Below are positions 38,558 through 47,808 of a stretch of DNA of 64,000 bases, in pieces; the stretch's first letter is position 1; each line of letters opens with the position of its first letter. The position numbers and the translations under genes were made by a program. The DNA comes from Stakelama marina (GTDB lineage Bacteria > Pseudomonadota > Alphaproteobacteria > Sphingomonadales > Sphingomonadaceae): positions 1 to 64,000 of the forward strand of contig NZ_JAGRQC010000001.1 of NCBI RefSeq assembly GCF_018122655.1. Reading direction: 5' to 3'. The notes under the pieces are model-generated. The model was not told the origin of the DNA, did no database searches, and worked only from the letters and a program-made list of their open reading frames with translations.

Positions 38558-38601
38558 GCGGGCGCTCGATAGCTCGGGCGCCCGCCGTAAACTTTTTATT
38601 T
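38557..38601 (+). terminator. hairpin with T-rich tail between motility box 2 and sigma gene
   Basis: GGCGGGCGC (38557-38565) pairs with GCGCCCGCC (38578-38586), extended by an inner CGA/TCG pair set, followed on the plus strand by GTAAACTTTTTATTT. No plus-strand gene ends here, so it may instead be a terminator for an unrecognised transcript or a DNA structure upstream of box 2. Confidence 0.35.
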
Positions 38602-38658
38602 ACGAATTGGGGTTGGTCCGCCCGACCGCGGGGTCGGCAGCCGGGCGGTTCCGGTTGG

Positions 38659-39708
38659 TCAGGCCGGCAGTGCGCTGCCGTGCTCGACGCGTTCGTTGTG
38701 CGGCTTGGCATCCGTGCCGCGATCCAGAGTTTCTTCGGTGCGAGCCGCCGGCTTCGAAACCGAAACCATCTTGTTGTGCGGCTGGTGCATCGCCGGAAGA
38801 ATGCCGGCGGTCGAAACAGTGGGCTGAGCAGCCGGCTTGGCGGCGACGGCGGCTGCGCGTCCGGCCAGCATCGCAAAGCGCGGGTCGTTGGTCACCAGTT
38901 CGGCCATGTGCTTCGAAGCGCGGCGCGTGATCTGGCGGATGCGTTCGCGGGTCAGGCTGGTGTCGAGGCTCAGCGCATGCTGCGTGTCGCTTTCGAACAG
39001 GCTGCGCTTGATGATCTCGCGGTCGCGCTCGAGACGCTCGTCGAGCTTCTCCACCTCGGCCGGATCGACCGCGGGCATGTGGGCGCGGAAGCCGACGGGC
39101 AGGTCGGGACGCGCCTTGCGCAGCTCGGTCGACGGGCGGCGGGTGCGTGAACGCTTGCGCAACTGGGCGATGCCGGCGGCGCGCTCCTGCTCGATATAGG
39201 CGTCGATCAGGGCGATGGACGCCTGGTCGGCAAGATGCTCGGCCGCCGCTTCTTCGGTGCGATCGAGGGCGTCTTCGTCCTCGATCAGCGCTTCGAGCGT
39301 GGTTTCCTCGCCATCGGCGGTGGTGGTGCCGGCGTGGATCGAAACGGTGACGCCATCGACCTTCTTCGCCGAGGGGCGCTGGTCGGTCATCATGCGGAAG
39401 CGCAGGCTCTGCAGCTCACCGCGGATCTGCCAGTTGACGAAAGTGGTGAACTTCGCCTTTTCCGGGTCATAGGCCTCGATTGCGCGGTGCACGGCAATGG
39501 CGCAGACCTGTTCGGCGTCCTCATGGAAGGCGGTAAGACCGTACTGACGGACAAAGTGGCGAATGCGCGGCGCGATAAGCTTCAGGATCGCGGCGAAAGC
39601 CTTGTCGACATTGGCGCGCTGGCGAGCCGTCGGACGGCTGCCGTCAGCGGGCTTGTTGGCGATGACCGCGGCGACCGCGGCTTCCAGTGCGTCAGTGGTC
39701 TTCGACAT
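38659..39708 (-). CDS. sigma-70 family RNA polymerase sigma factor, divergent
   Basis: A 349-residue sigma-like protein. Region 2 is visible as EDAEQVCAIAVHRAIEAYDP and then FTTFVNWQIRGELQSLRFR; region 4 as SLDTSLTRERIRQITRRASK. It is not a standard RpoD, RpoH, FliA or ECF protein: the linker is acidic (EALIEDEDALDRTEEAAAE), and the 70-residue tail is Ala/Pro-rich and low complexity. ATG 39708 follows AGGGGAAG. It lies between an unknown motility-box gene and the fliJ-fliI-flbT operon, so it may drive flagellar genes. Its promoter region has repeated AAATATAGG units. Confidence 0.75.
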   Translation of the reverse strand: MSKTTDALEAAVAAVIANKPADGSRPTARQRANVDKAFAAILKLIAPRIRHFVRQYGLTAFHEDAEQVCAIAVHRAIEAYDPEKAKFTTFVNWQIRGELQSLRFRMMTDQRPSAKKVDGVTVSIHAGTTTADGEETTLEALIEDEDALDRTEEAAAEHLADQASIALIDAYIEQERAAGIAQLRKRSRTRRPSTELRKARPDLPVGFRAHMPAVDPAEVEKLDERLERDREIIKRSLFESDTQHALSLDTSLTRERIRQITRRASKHMAELVTNDPRFAMLAGRAAAVAAKPAAQPTVSTAGILPAMHQPHNKMVSVSKPAARTEETLDRGTDAKPHNERVEHGSALPA

Positions 39709-40012
39709 CGTAACTCTTCCCCTTGAGTGCCGGTAACCGCTACCGGGCATGACGGGGATAGAGGCCAGCGCTCTAAAGGAATGTTGGCGATCCTATATGT
39801 ACTAATACCTAGGTTAACGGATCGCGTTTTGGCGGCGTACCGCAGAAAATTTCGCGGATCGCGCATTCATCACACGGAAAAAATAGGAAAAATATAGATA
39901 AATGACTTCGGGTGGGCGACTGCCCCCTTCAGAGGTCAGCCGATCAAGCCGTTAGCAAATATAGGTTGAAATATAGGATGATTTAGAGGGTTCGCGGATC
40001 GTCCGACGGAAT
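39709..40012. other. 304-base gap upstream of the sigma factor gene, AT-rich repeats
   Basis: Much more AT-rich than the surroundings. It contains AAATATAGG twice with a 12-base period (39957-39965 and 39969-39977), related AAATAGG/AAAATATAG pieces near 39884-39900, and ATATAGG on the opposite strand near 39793. It should hold the sigma gene promoter and perhaps a repeated operator. No gene is seen. Confidence 0.5.
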
Positions 40013-41026
40013 TTATGCGTAAGCGGTGGCGCCGTTGTCGCTGAATCGGTCGGGACGGATGTGCGACGCGATATAGTTGTTGAGCCAGGCGCGGTGCGCA
40101 TCGGCGGCGCTTCCCGCCTGATCGATACGATCGGCAGCCCGACCGGCACCGATCTGCGCCTTCAAGAGCGTGGCTGCGCGCCGGTCGCTCAACCCCCCGT
40201 CCAGAAAGCGAACGGCGTCGCCGGGGCCGAGATGATGGCCCAGATAAGCGAGCTTTGCGAGCGCGGCCGGGTTGTCGGGCGTGCGAATGCCCGAATTGCG
40301 GATATGGTCGATATTCGACCGGGCATAATCGGCAATCGTATTGATCGACGCTTCGGCGTCGTACCGCAGCGCCAGGAGCGGCCCGCGCGCCTGGGATCGG
40401 ACATTGCCGCGCGAATCGAGCCAGCCCTTGTCGCGCGCGACGTCGTTGAGCCAGTTCCCCTCGCGTTCGGCCATCCCGATCCAGGTCCGTGACAGGAACT
40501 GACCGAGCCCGGCCGCGCTCGAACGCGGATTGCGCGAAAACAGGTTCCAGCTCCCGTCGGAGCGCTTGGCCGCTTCGGCATCGATGATTGCCGCGAGCGA
40601 AGGGGCGGGGACGCCGCTTCGCTCCGCTGCGCGCTCGAGCGCCGGCGCATAGCCGGCGTTGACGCCCAGTCCACCGACGGCATCGACCGCTCCGTTCGAT
40701 TGCGCCGCCATGTTGGCGACCGGGCCGGGGCTGGGCGCAACGACGGTGGGGGTGACCGGGCTATACCCTGCCGGCAGCAGCGATTCGGGACCGGATAGCG
40801 ATGCGCTGCCCGGTGCTCTGTTACGCGCGACAAGCGAGGTCAGCATCGAATCGAGCGATCCGGGCGTGCCGGCGGCCTGCCACGAATCCGCACGATCGGT
40901 GCCCCGGTCGGCGCCGCCGATTGCGGCCTGCCACAGCCGGTCCGTCACCTCCGAACGCGCTTGCGAATAAATCAGCCGAGCGCGCGCGGCGGGGTTCATC
41001 GTGCCGAGGTCGATCGTCTGCATCAT
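40013..41026 (-). CDS. muramidase/transglycosylase-like flagellar protein
   Basis: A 337-residue protein with a lysozyme-fold region near residues 125-210: PALERAAERSGVPAPSLAAI with a candidate catalytic Glu in the next helix, then AAGLGQFLSRTWIGMAEREG, the Gly-Gln-Phe signature of SLT enzymes. The usual role is to open peptidoglycan for the flagellar rod, as FlgJ does. No signal peptide is obvious, so export may use the flagellar secretion apparatus. The start overlaps the fliJ stop (ATGA), and the gene is last in the flbT-fliI-fliJ operon. Confidence 0.72.
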   Translation of the reverse strand: MMQTIDLGTMNPAARARLIYSQARSEVTDRLWQAAIGGADRGTDRADSWQAAGTPGSLDSMLTSLVARNRAPGSASLSGPESLLPAGYSPVTPTVVAPSPGPVANMAAQSNGAVDAVGGLGVNAGYAPALERAAERSGVPAPSLAAIIDAEAAKRSDGSWNLFSRNPRSSAAGLGQFLSRTWIGMAEREGNWLNDVARDKGWLDSRGNVRSQARGPLLALRYDAEASINTIADYARSNIDHIRNSGIRTPDNPAALAKLAYLGHHLGPGDAVRFLDGGLSDRRAATLLKAQIGAGRAADRIDQAGSAADAHRAWLNNYIASHIRPDRFSDNGATAYA

Positions 41027-41466
41027 CGCTCTCCTGCCTGCGGTCGCCGCGCGGCATTTGCGTCGCGAACGAAGCGGGCGGTCCCTGCCTCGTCGGCGGC
41101 CTGCTGCTCTGCGCGTTGGCGCCTGCGTTCGACATCGAAGCGAAACCGGTCCGCGGCGTTTTCGATCGCGCGCATCGAGCCATAGGTTTCGGCCGCTCGT
41201 CCGCGCAGCATCTCGACATTCTCCGCCGCAGCGATGCGCCGCGCATGAAGCGTTGCGCGCTCTGCCAGCTTGCGGCGCAGATAGGCATGCGTCGACATCG
41301 CCCAGTCGGCCGAGGCGGTATGACATTCGCGCGCGACTTCCTCGCGCAGCACGGCATGCGCATCGTCGATCTCGACCAGGCGCGACGCTTCCGCATTGAT
41401 CGCGATGCGCACCTGATCGAGTTCGCGTCTGCGGGTGCGCAGGATCGCGTCGAACGGGGTCTTCAT
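41023..41466 (-). CDS. fliJ: flagellar export chaperone FliJ-like
   Basis: A 147-residue, highly charged, nearly all helical protein with coiled-coil character (LDQVRIAINAEASRLVEIDD; RFRFDVERRRQRAEQQAADE). Size, composition and position directly after fliI with an ATGA overlap identify it as FliJ, the stalk-like partner of the FliI ATPase, rather than sequence signature alone. Confidence 0.8.
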   Translation of the reverse strand: MKTPFDAILRTRRRELDQVRIAINAEASRLVEIDDAHAVLREEVARECHTASADWAMSTHAYLRRKLAERATLHARRIAAAENVEMLRGRAAETYGSMRAIENAADRFRFDVERRRQRAEQQAADEAGTARFVRDANAARRPQAGER

Positions 41467-42788
41467 GCGGGCGTCTCCAGCAGTGCCGCGAGCTGCGCTA
41501 AATCCTGTTCGGCGTTGCCGCGGTCCTTCTTGGTCTGTTTGAGCAGATTCTCGATCGCGGGTGCGAGGCGGATCGCGGTGTCGACAGCGGGGTCGGACCC
41601 CGCCTTGTACGCGCCCAGCCGGACAAGCTCTTCCATGTCGGCATAGGTCGAAAGCAGCGCAGCGGCGTTCATGCGGACGGCATTTTCAGCGTCGCTGTGA
41701 CATTCGGGCAGCATGCGCGACACCGATTTGAGCAGGTCGATCGCCGGATAGCGACCGCGCTCGCCGATCTTGCGCGACATGACGATATGGCCGTCGAGAA
41801 TGCCGCGCACCGCATCGGCGATGGGTTCGTCGTGATCGTCGCCATCGACCAGCACGCTGAACAGCCCGGTGATCGATCCCTGTCCCGGCCCGCCGGGGCC
41901 GGCGCGTTCGAGCAGGCGCGGCAATTCGGCAAAGACGGTCGGCGTATATCCCTTGGTGGCGGGCGGTTCGCCGTTGGCGAGGCCGATTTCGCGCTGCGCC
42001 ATGGCGAAGCGCGTGACCGAATCCATCAGGCACAATACGTCGCGCCCGGCGTCGCGGAAATGTTCGGCCATCGCCAGCGTGGTCCAGGCCGCCTGACGGC
42101 GCATCAGCGCCGGGGAGTCGGACGTGGCGACGACGACGACGCTGCGCGCCAGTCCTTCGGGGCCGAGATCGTCCTCGATGAATTCCTGGACCTCGCGCCC
42201 GCGCTCGCCGATCAGTCCGATGACCGCGACGTCGCAATCGGTCCACCGCGTCAGCATCGACATCAGCGTCGATTTGCCGACACCCGACCCGGCGAATAGG
42301 CCCAGGCGCTGCCCCTTGCACAAAGGTGCGAAGATATCGAGCGCGCGGACACCCGTTTCGATCTTGGCGCCGACACGGTTGCGGCTCGCGGCTGCGGGGG
42401 GATCGGCCTTGATCGGACGCGCTTCGGGGCCGAGCTGTAGCGGCCCCTTGCCATCGATCGGCCGGCCCAGCCCGTCGACCACGCGGCCCAGCCAGCCATC
42501 GGCCGGGCGCAGGCGCGACTGGCCGGCGGCAAGATCCGCGCGCGATCCGGCCGCGACGCCGCGCGGATCGCTGAACGGCAGGCAGTGTGCAACGTCACGG
42601 TCGAGACCGGTGACTTCCGCATCGACCAGTCCTTCATCGCTGCCGATAACGATCTGCGACCCGATGCGCGCGGCGCCGAGCAGTCCTTCGACCTCGATCA
42701 ACGCGCCGCGCACCGCGGCGACCTTGCCGAAGTGGCGGTCGGGAGCGATCGCGCCGATCGCTCGCGTTGCGGACGCCAGCGTCTGCAT
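41463..42788 (-). CDS. fliI: flagellar export ATPase FliI
   Basis: A 441-residue cytoplasmic ATPase powering flagellar export. Walker A reads FAGSGVGKSTL, and the family stretch LCLMDSVTRFAMAQREIGLA and GYTPTVFAELPRLLERAG is diagnostic. Length is standard. It starts nine bases after flbT and overlaps fliJ, so the four genes flbT-fliI-fliJ-muramidase form one operon behind CTATAATG box 3. Confidence 0.97.
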   Translation of the reverse strand: MQTLASATRAIGAIAPDRHFGKVAAVRGALIEVEGLLGAARIGSQIVIGSDEGLVDAEVTGLDRDVAHCLPFSDPRGVAAGSRADLAAGQSRLRPADGWLGRVVDGLGRPIDGKGPLQLGPEARPIKADPPAAASRNRVGAKIETGVRALDIFAPLCKGQRLGLFAGSGVGKSTLMSMLTRWTDCDVAVIGLIGERGREVQEFIEDDLGPEGLARSVVVVATSDSPALMRRQAAWTTLAMAEHFRDAGRDVLCLMDSVTRFAMAQREIGLANGEPPATKGYTPTVFAELPRLLERAGPGGPGQGSITGLFSVLVDGDDHDEPIADAVRGILDGHIVMSRKIGERGRYPAIDLLKSVSRMLPECHSDAENAVRMNAAALLSTYADMEELVRLGAYKAGSDPAVDTAIRLAPAIENLLKQTKKDRGNAEQDLAQLAALLETPA

Positions 42789-42797
42789 CGGTCGGCC

Positions 42798-43202
42798 TCA
42801 GGCGGCGTCAGCCGGAAGCAGCCGGCCGAGCGCCTCTGCCTCATAGGCGATCAGCGCGCGGCATTCGGTCAGGGCGCGATAGAAATCGCAGGCCGCGACG
42901 CGGCGCGCGAAGGCGACGCAGTTCGCCTTCGCCTCGGGCGCTTCGAGCGCGTGGATGAGCTGTTCGAACAGCGTAAGAATATGGCTCTGGTGCTGGACCA
43001 GATTTTCAGGATCGAGATACGCCATCATGCAGGCGAAATAGAGCCGCTTGGCCGGCGTATCGGCGTCCTCGGGAGCCATCACGTCGCGGCCGCGCAGGAT
43101 CGCCGCCTCATTCTCTACGACGATGTCGGTCCGGCCCGAAGACCGCAGCACTGCGCCGTTGATGACGATCTTTTCATTGTCGCGAAGGGAAATGCGGAGC
43201 AT
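42798..43202 (-). CDS. flbT: flagellin regulator FlbT
   Basis: A 134-residue protein matching FlbT by its start (MLRISLRDNEKIVINGAVLR) and body (LYFACMMAYLDPENL). In Caulobacter and relatives FlbT controls flagellin mRNA translation and stability together with FlaF, which is not seen in this window. ATG 43202 follows AAGGA. The gene leads the fliI operon, divergent from flgE, with box 3 about 30 bases upstream. Confidence 0.93.
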   Translation of the reverse strand: MLRISLRDNEKIVINGAVLRSSGRTDIVVENEAAILRGRDVMAPEDADTPAKRLYFACMMAYLDPENLVQHQSHILTLFEQLIHALEAPEAKANCVAFARRVAACDFYRALTECRALIAYEAEALGRLLPADAA

Positions 43203-43230
43203 CGGGCGGTCCTTGGTTGCTGAATGCTCC

Positions 43231-43238
43231 CATTATAG
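43231..43238 (-). promoter_or_regulatory. CTATAATG box 3 (flbT-fliIJ operon)
   Basis: CTATAATG on the minus strand in the flbT/flgE divergent gap. A weaker plus-strand relative, CTACAATTG (43310-43318), faces flgE. A TTTGCCG element (43276-43282) lies between. Confidence 0.6.
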
Positions 43239-43364
43239 AGGCGCGTCGCACCGCCGGGCGGGCAGCTAGGAAAAATTTGCCGCCCTTTGGGATTGGGGTC
43301 GTGACCCCTCTACAATTGCATCTGGGGCAGGCGCGCGCCGCCCGTGAACCAGGAGATGCATCTC

Positions 43365-44663
43365 GTGAGCCTTTATTCCGCTCTCTATGCCGGCGTGTCC
43401 GGCCTTAGCGCCCAGTCGAGCGCAATGGCGACCGTTGCCGACAATATCACCAACATCAACACCATCGGCTACAAGGGCGTCGAGGCCGATTTCAAATCGC
43501 TCGTCACCGATGGATCGATCCGCAGCAGCTATTCGGCGGGCGGCGTTGCGGCCGCGCCGCGCGCAACGATTTCCAAACAGGGGCTGCTCCAGGCGTCGAG
43601 CAGCCAGACCGATCTCGGCATCGAGGGTGCGGGCTTTTTCGTGACGCGCGCGACCGAAGACCAGGCCAGCGGCGTCGCATTCACCCGCGCGGGCGCCTTC
43701 CGCCCCGACGAACAGGGCTATCTGCGCAATACCGCCGGCTATTATCTGCAAGGCTGGAAGCTCGATGCGACCGGCGGTTTCACCAACACCGGCAGCCTCA
43801 ACGAATTGCAGCCGGTTCGCCTCAGCGGCCTTACCGGGACGGCGGTCGCCACCTCGCATCTTCAGGTGCGCGCCAATCTGCAATCGACGCAGGCCCCGCT
43901 GACCGGCGCCTATGCCGCGGGCGACATGGCGACGGGCACGCTGACCCCGCATTTCTCGCGCACCTTCGAAATCTACGACGCGCAGGGTGGTGCACACCAG
44001 ATCACGATGGGTTTTGCCAAGACCGGCCCGAACCAGTGGGTGGCCGAGGTCTATGGCGATCCGGCCGAAGTGACCGCCGCCAACGGCCTGCTGTCGAGCG
44101 GCAATGTCGCGTTCAATCCCGACGGTAGCCTCGACCTCGCGAATTCGACGCCGGCGCTGTTCGACACGTTGAACGTCGCGTGGAACAACCAGGCGGGATC
44201 GTCGCCGATCTCGCTCGACCTCGGCAGCCAGGACGGGCTCGACGGACTTACGCAGTTCGGCAGCGAATCCGCGCTGATCGCCTCCAGCGTCGATGGCGGC
44301 ATGCTCAACAATCTCGTCTCGGTAGAGGTGAACAAGGAAGGCGTCGTCAGCGCCATCTTCGACGACGGCACCGCGCGCGCGGTCTTCCAGTTGCCGGTCG
44401 CGACCTTCGCCAACCCCGACGGCCTGACCCGCCTGCCGGGCAATGCTTATGGCGTTTCGCAGCAGTCGGGCAATGTCGCGATCAATCGCCCCGGCGAACT
44501 GGGCAGCGGTGCGATTTCGGCGGGAACGCTGGAGGCGTCGAACGTCGATCTGGCGCAGGAGTTCACCAACATGATCCGTTTCCAGCGCGCCTATAGCGCG
44601 TCGTCGAAGATCATCACCACGGTGGACGACATGCTCCAGGAAGTCAGCGCGCTGAAGCGCTGA
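43365..44663 (+). CDS. flgE: flagellar hook protein FlgE
   Basis: A 432-residue hook subunit. The N-terminus SLYSALYAGVSGLSAQ and the rod-family motif VADNITNINTIGYKG are typical; the C-terminus SNVDLAQEFTNMIRFQRAYS completes the D0 domain. GTG 43365 follows AGGAG with nine bases spacing; the upstream in-frame GTG at 43344 overlaps that site. Hook protein is exported by the flagellar system and polymerises outside the outer membrane. It leads flgE-flgK-flgL. Confidence 0.96.
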   Translation: MSLYSALYAGVSGLSAQSSAMATVADNITNINTIGYKGVEADFKSLVTDGSIRSSYSAGGVAAAPRATISKQGLLQASSSQTDLGIEGAGFFVTRATEDQASGVAFTRAGAFRPDEQGYLRNTAGYYLQGWKLDATGGFTNTGSLNELQPVRLSGLTGTAVATSHLQVRANLQSTQAPLTGAYAAGDMATGTLTPHFSRTFEIYDAQGGAHQITMGFAKTGPNQWVAEVYGDPAEVTAANGLLSSGNVAFNPDGSLDLANSTPALFDTLNVAWNNQAGSSPISLDLGSQDGLDGLTQFGSESALIASSVDGGMLNNLVSVEVNKEGVVSAIFDDGTARAVFQLPVATFANPDGLTRLPGNAYGVSQQSGNVAINRPGELGSGAISAGTLEASNVDLAQEFTNMIRFQRAYSASSKIITTVDDMLQEVSALKR

Positions 44664-44703
44664 CGTTCGTGATCGACGCCAATAGCTGACAGGGCACGAC
44701 CAG

Positions 44704-46800
44704 ATGTCGTTAAGTGAAATCCTGGGATCGGCGGTATCCGGCCTGTCTGCTGCGCAGGCCGGACTCCGTTCGGTATCGAACAACATCGCCAATGTCAGCA
44801 CGCCCGGCTATGCGCGCGAGCGCGTATCCCTTTCGACCGGTGTCACGCAGGGACGCGTTTCCGGCGTGGTCATCGGAGAGCCGGCGCGCGTTGCCGACCG
44901 TTTTCTCGAACAGTCGGTATATCTGCGCTCGGGCGACATGGGCCGGGCGGATGTGACCGCCAATTATCTCGATCGTTTGCAGGCGCTGCTCGGCGAGCCG
45001 GGGGCGGAATCGGGGCTGCCCGCGCGGCTCGACGCGATTGCCGCGTCCGCGATCGAGATGACCGGCGCGCAGAGCTCCACCCAGACCGCGTCCGCCTTTA
45101 CATCGAACGTGCAGGATGCCGTGGCGTCGCTCCGTCAGCTCGACAGCGACGTCGCGGTACTGCGCGGGGACGTGGAGTCGGAAGTCGGCTATTCGGTCGA
45201 TCAGATCAACGGCCTGTTGCAGCGCATCCATACGCTCAACGCCACCGTCGCGCAGCAACAAGGGCTGGGCCGCAGCACGGCAGGCGCCGAGGGGCAGCGC
45301 ATGTCCGCGATCGAGGAACTGAGCGGGATGATGAAAATCTCCACCCGCCAGCAGCCCGACGGTCGCATCAATATCGACGCCGCAAACGGTGCGGTGCTGG
45401 TCGATGGCCGGCTGCGCCAGCTTTCCTATCCGGTCGCGGGAGACGGGGTCGCGCAGCCAAGCTATCCGGTGATCGACATCCGTTTCGCCAATTCGTCCGG
45501 GGAGCCCGGCGCGGCCACCGGCGAAAAGCTCGATACCGCGGCGATCGGTGGCAAGCTGGGCGGCCTGCTCGACCTGCGTGACCGTGCGCTGCCGGGCTTT
45601 TCCGACCAGCTCGGATCTTTGTTCGGCGGGCTTGCAGAGACCTTGAACGCGGTATCGAACGCCGGAACGACGTTCCCGCCGCCAAACCGGCTTGAAGGAC
45701 GGCCGACGGGGCTGATCGGCGGTGATCGGCTTGGCTTTACCGGGCAGGCGGTTTTTGCCGTCACCGACCAGAAAGGCGTGCTGGTCGCGAGCACGTCGGT
45801 CGATTTCGACGCGCTGGGTGCGGGAGCGACCGTCGATGACGCGATCGCCGCGATCAATGCGGGGCTGGGCGGGCAGGCAACCGCCAGCCTGCAGGGCGGA
45901 AGCCTGACGCTTGCCGCGACAAGCAGCGCGAACGGTGTCGCGATCGGGCAGGGCACGCCGCCCAGCGCCCGTGCGGGTAACGGCTTTTCGCACTATTTCG
46001 GAATGAACGACATTCTGCGCAGCGAGAGCGGAACGCTGGTCGCACCGGGCTTTGACGCTGGCGACCCGCATGGTTTCGGTGCCGGGGAGACAGCGCAGAT
46101 CGTGCTGCGCGATTCGGCGGGCCGTACCCTCGGCAAGGCGACGCTGACCGGGTCGGTCGGTCCCACCTTCGGCGATCTCGTGACCGAGCTGAATCAGGGA
46201 ACGCTTGGCGCGTTCGGCACCTTTGCCCTCGACGATCGCGGCCGGATGAAGTTCGACGCCAATCCGAGCGTTGCCGGTGCATCGATATCGATCCCGTCCG
46301 ATTCGACCAGCCGCTATGGCACGGGGGTATCCTTCTCGACGCTTTCGGGGCTGACCGGCCATGCGAGTGGACTGGACAGCGCAGCGGTGCGCAGTGCCGT
46401 TCTGTCCGACCCGCGCAAGCTGCCGCTCGCTCAGCTTCAGACGGGCGCTGCCGTGGGGCAGCCAGCGGTCGGCAGCGGCGATACGCGGGGCGCCGGCGGC
46501 TTTGTCGATGCCCTGGCTGCGGTCGTCGATTTCGGCAAGGACGGCGCCTCGACCATCGAGCGTTTTTCCAGTCTGTTGATGGGGCGTACCGGGACCGAGG
46601 CCGCACAGGCCAAGGACATGCTGTCCGACGCCACTGCCCGGCGCGACGATGCGGTCAACCGCCGCGACAGCTATGCCGGCGTCAATCTGGACGAGGAACT
46701 GTCGCAGATGGTCGTGCTGCAGAACAGCTATTCGGCCGCTGCGCGCGTCATGACGACGGCGACGAAAATGTACGACACACTTCTTGAAATGGTCCGCTGA
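44704..46800 (+). CDS. flgK: flagellar hook-associated protein 1 (FlgK)
   Basis: A 698-residue junction protein between hook and filament. It begins with SLSEILGSAVSGLSAAQAGL and the motif VSNNIANVSTPGYARE, and ends with the D0 helix SQMVVLQNSYSAAARVMTTA. At nearly 700 residues it is a long FlgK. It is 40 bases after flgE and 12 before flgL. Confidence 0.96.
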   Translation: MSLSEILGSAVSGLSAAQAGLRSVSNNIANVSTPGYARERVSLSTGVTQGRVSGVVIGEPARVADRFLEQSVYLRSGDMGRADVTANYLDRLQALLGEPGAESGLPARLDAIAASAIEMTGAQSSTQTASAFTSNVQDAVASLRQLDSDVAVLRGDVESEVGYSVDQINGLLQRIHTLNATVAQQQGLGRSTAGAEGQRMSAIEELSGMMKISTRQQPDGRINIDAANGAVLVDGRLRQLSYPVAGDGVAQPSYPVIDIRFANSSGEPGAATGEKLDTAAIGGKLGGLLDLRDRALPGFSDQLGSLFGGLAETLNAVSNAGTTFPPPNRLEGRPTGLIGGDRLGFTGQAVFAVTDQKGVLVASTSVDFDALGAGATVDDAIAAINAGLGGQATASLQGGSLTLAATSSANGVAIGQGTPPSARAGNGFSHYFGMNDILRSESGTLVAPGFDAGDPHGFGAGETAQIVLRDSAGRTLGKATLTGSVGPTFGDLVTELNQGTLGAFGTFALDDRGRMKFDANPSVAGASISIPSDSTSRYGTGVSFSTLSGLTGHASGLDSAAVRSAVLSDPRKLPLAQLQTGAAVGQPAVGSGDTRGAGGFVDALAAVVDFGKDGASTIERFSSLLMGRTGTEAAQAKDMLSDATARRDDAVNRRDSYAGVNLDEELSQMVVLQNSYSAAARVMTTATKMYDTLLEMVR

Positions 46801-46811
46801 AAGGTAGCGTA

Positions 46812-47717
46812 ATGAACCGGGTTGCCACCATTCCCCTCCAGCGCACGATGGCCGACGCCATCCAGCGGGCACAGCAGAAACTTTCGGCCACCCAGACATC
46901 GCTGTCGACGGGCAAGAAGGCGCATGACTATGCCGGGCTGGGCACCGAAGCGGTGCGCACGATCTCGGCACATTCGATGCTTGCCAAGCAGCAGGCGCAG
47001 GCACAGACGTCGAAGCATGTTGCGACGACGCTTGCCATCTACGACGCGCACGTCACCGGCATCGATACCGCGATGGGCGATCTGCGGACGCAGATCGTCA
47101 CTTCGATCGGCACCGACCAGTCGTCGGGGCTGCAGGACATGATCCAGGGCGCGTTCGATCAGTTCCGCAACAGCCTCAACGCGGCCGAGGGCGGCGTTTC
47201 GCTATTCTCCGGATCGCGCGGCGACGTCACGCCCTTTGCGCCGCAGACGCTGGCCGAGGCGGCGGCGACCCCGTCCACCGATGCCTTTCGCAACGATGAC
47301 GTGCGCCCGACCGCGCACATCGCCGATGGACGCAACATCACCTATGGTATCACCGCGAGCGAGGTTGGGCAGGGCATTTACGAAGCGTTCCGGACGCTTG
47401 CGGCGGCGGGGCCGATCGGTGCGACGCTGACCGATGCGCAGAAGACCGCGCTGCAGGACGCACTGACGCAGATCGACGACGGCATGACGACATTGCGCGC
47501 GGTGAACGGCGAAAATGGGCGCAAACAGGGCCAGCTCGAAACGCTTAGCGAGCGCGCCGAACAGCGTTCGCTGCTGCTTCAGGACATTATCGCCGATAAC
47601 GAGGACGCCGACCTCGGCAAGGTCGCGGTCGATCTCGCCCAGCAAAAGGCGACACTGGAGGCGAGCTATTCGGTGTTTGCCCAGCTTTCGTCGCTGAACC
47701 TGACCAAATTCCTGTAG
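46812..47717 (+). CDS. flgL: flagellar hook-associated protein 3 (FlgL)
   Basis: A 301-residue flagellin-like junction protein. The N-terminal helix (MADAIQRAQQKLSATQTSLS) and C-terminal helix (DLAQQKATLEASYSVFAQLS) match the FlgL family, and its place after flgK supports the call. A strong terminator follows. Confidence 0.95.
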   Translation: MNRVATIPLQRTMADAIQRAQQKLSATQTSLSTGKKAHDYAGLGTEAVRTISAHSMLAKQQAQAQTSKHVATTLAIYDAHVTGIDTAMGDLRTQIVTSIGTDQSSGLQDMIQGAFDQFRNSLNAAEGGVSLFSGSRGDVTPFAPQTLAEAAATPSTDAFRNDDVRPTAHIADGRNITYGITASEVGQGIYEAFRTLAAAGPIGATLTDAQKTALQDALTQIDDGMTTLRAVNGENGRKQGQLETLSERAEQRSLLLQDIIADNEDADLGKVAVDLAQQKATLEASYSVFAQLSSLNLTKFL

Positions 47718-47752
47718 GGCAGGCTTCACCGCAACCGCGGCAGATGTGAAAG

Positions 47753-47786
47753 AAGGGGCGCAGTCTTCAGACCGCGCCCCTTTTTT
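47753..47786 (+). terminator. intrinsic terminator after flgL, usable in both directions
   Basis: AAGGGGCGC (47753-47761) pairs with GCGCCCCTT (47774-47782), then TTTTTT on the plus strand. On the minus strand the A-rich flank gives CTTCTTTC, so it may also end the convergent TPR gene. Confidence 0.85.
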
Positions 47787-47808
47787 CGTTGTTCGGTCCG
47801 TGTACGAC

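Noticed and set aside
38367..38876. Frame starting at the ATG of box 2
   Set aside because: Arg/Pro-rich shadow composition; the GTG frame at 38523 has a better ribosome site.
43266..43340. Possible sigma-54 promoter before flgE (TTGCA element)
   Set aside because: No GG lies ten bases before the GC, so the -24/-12 spacing fails. A quick look upstream of flagellin also found none.
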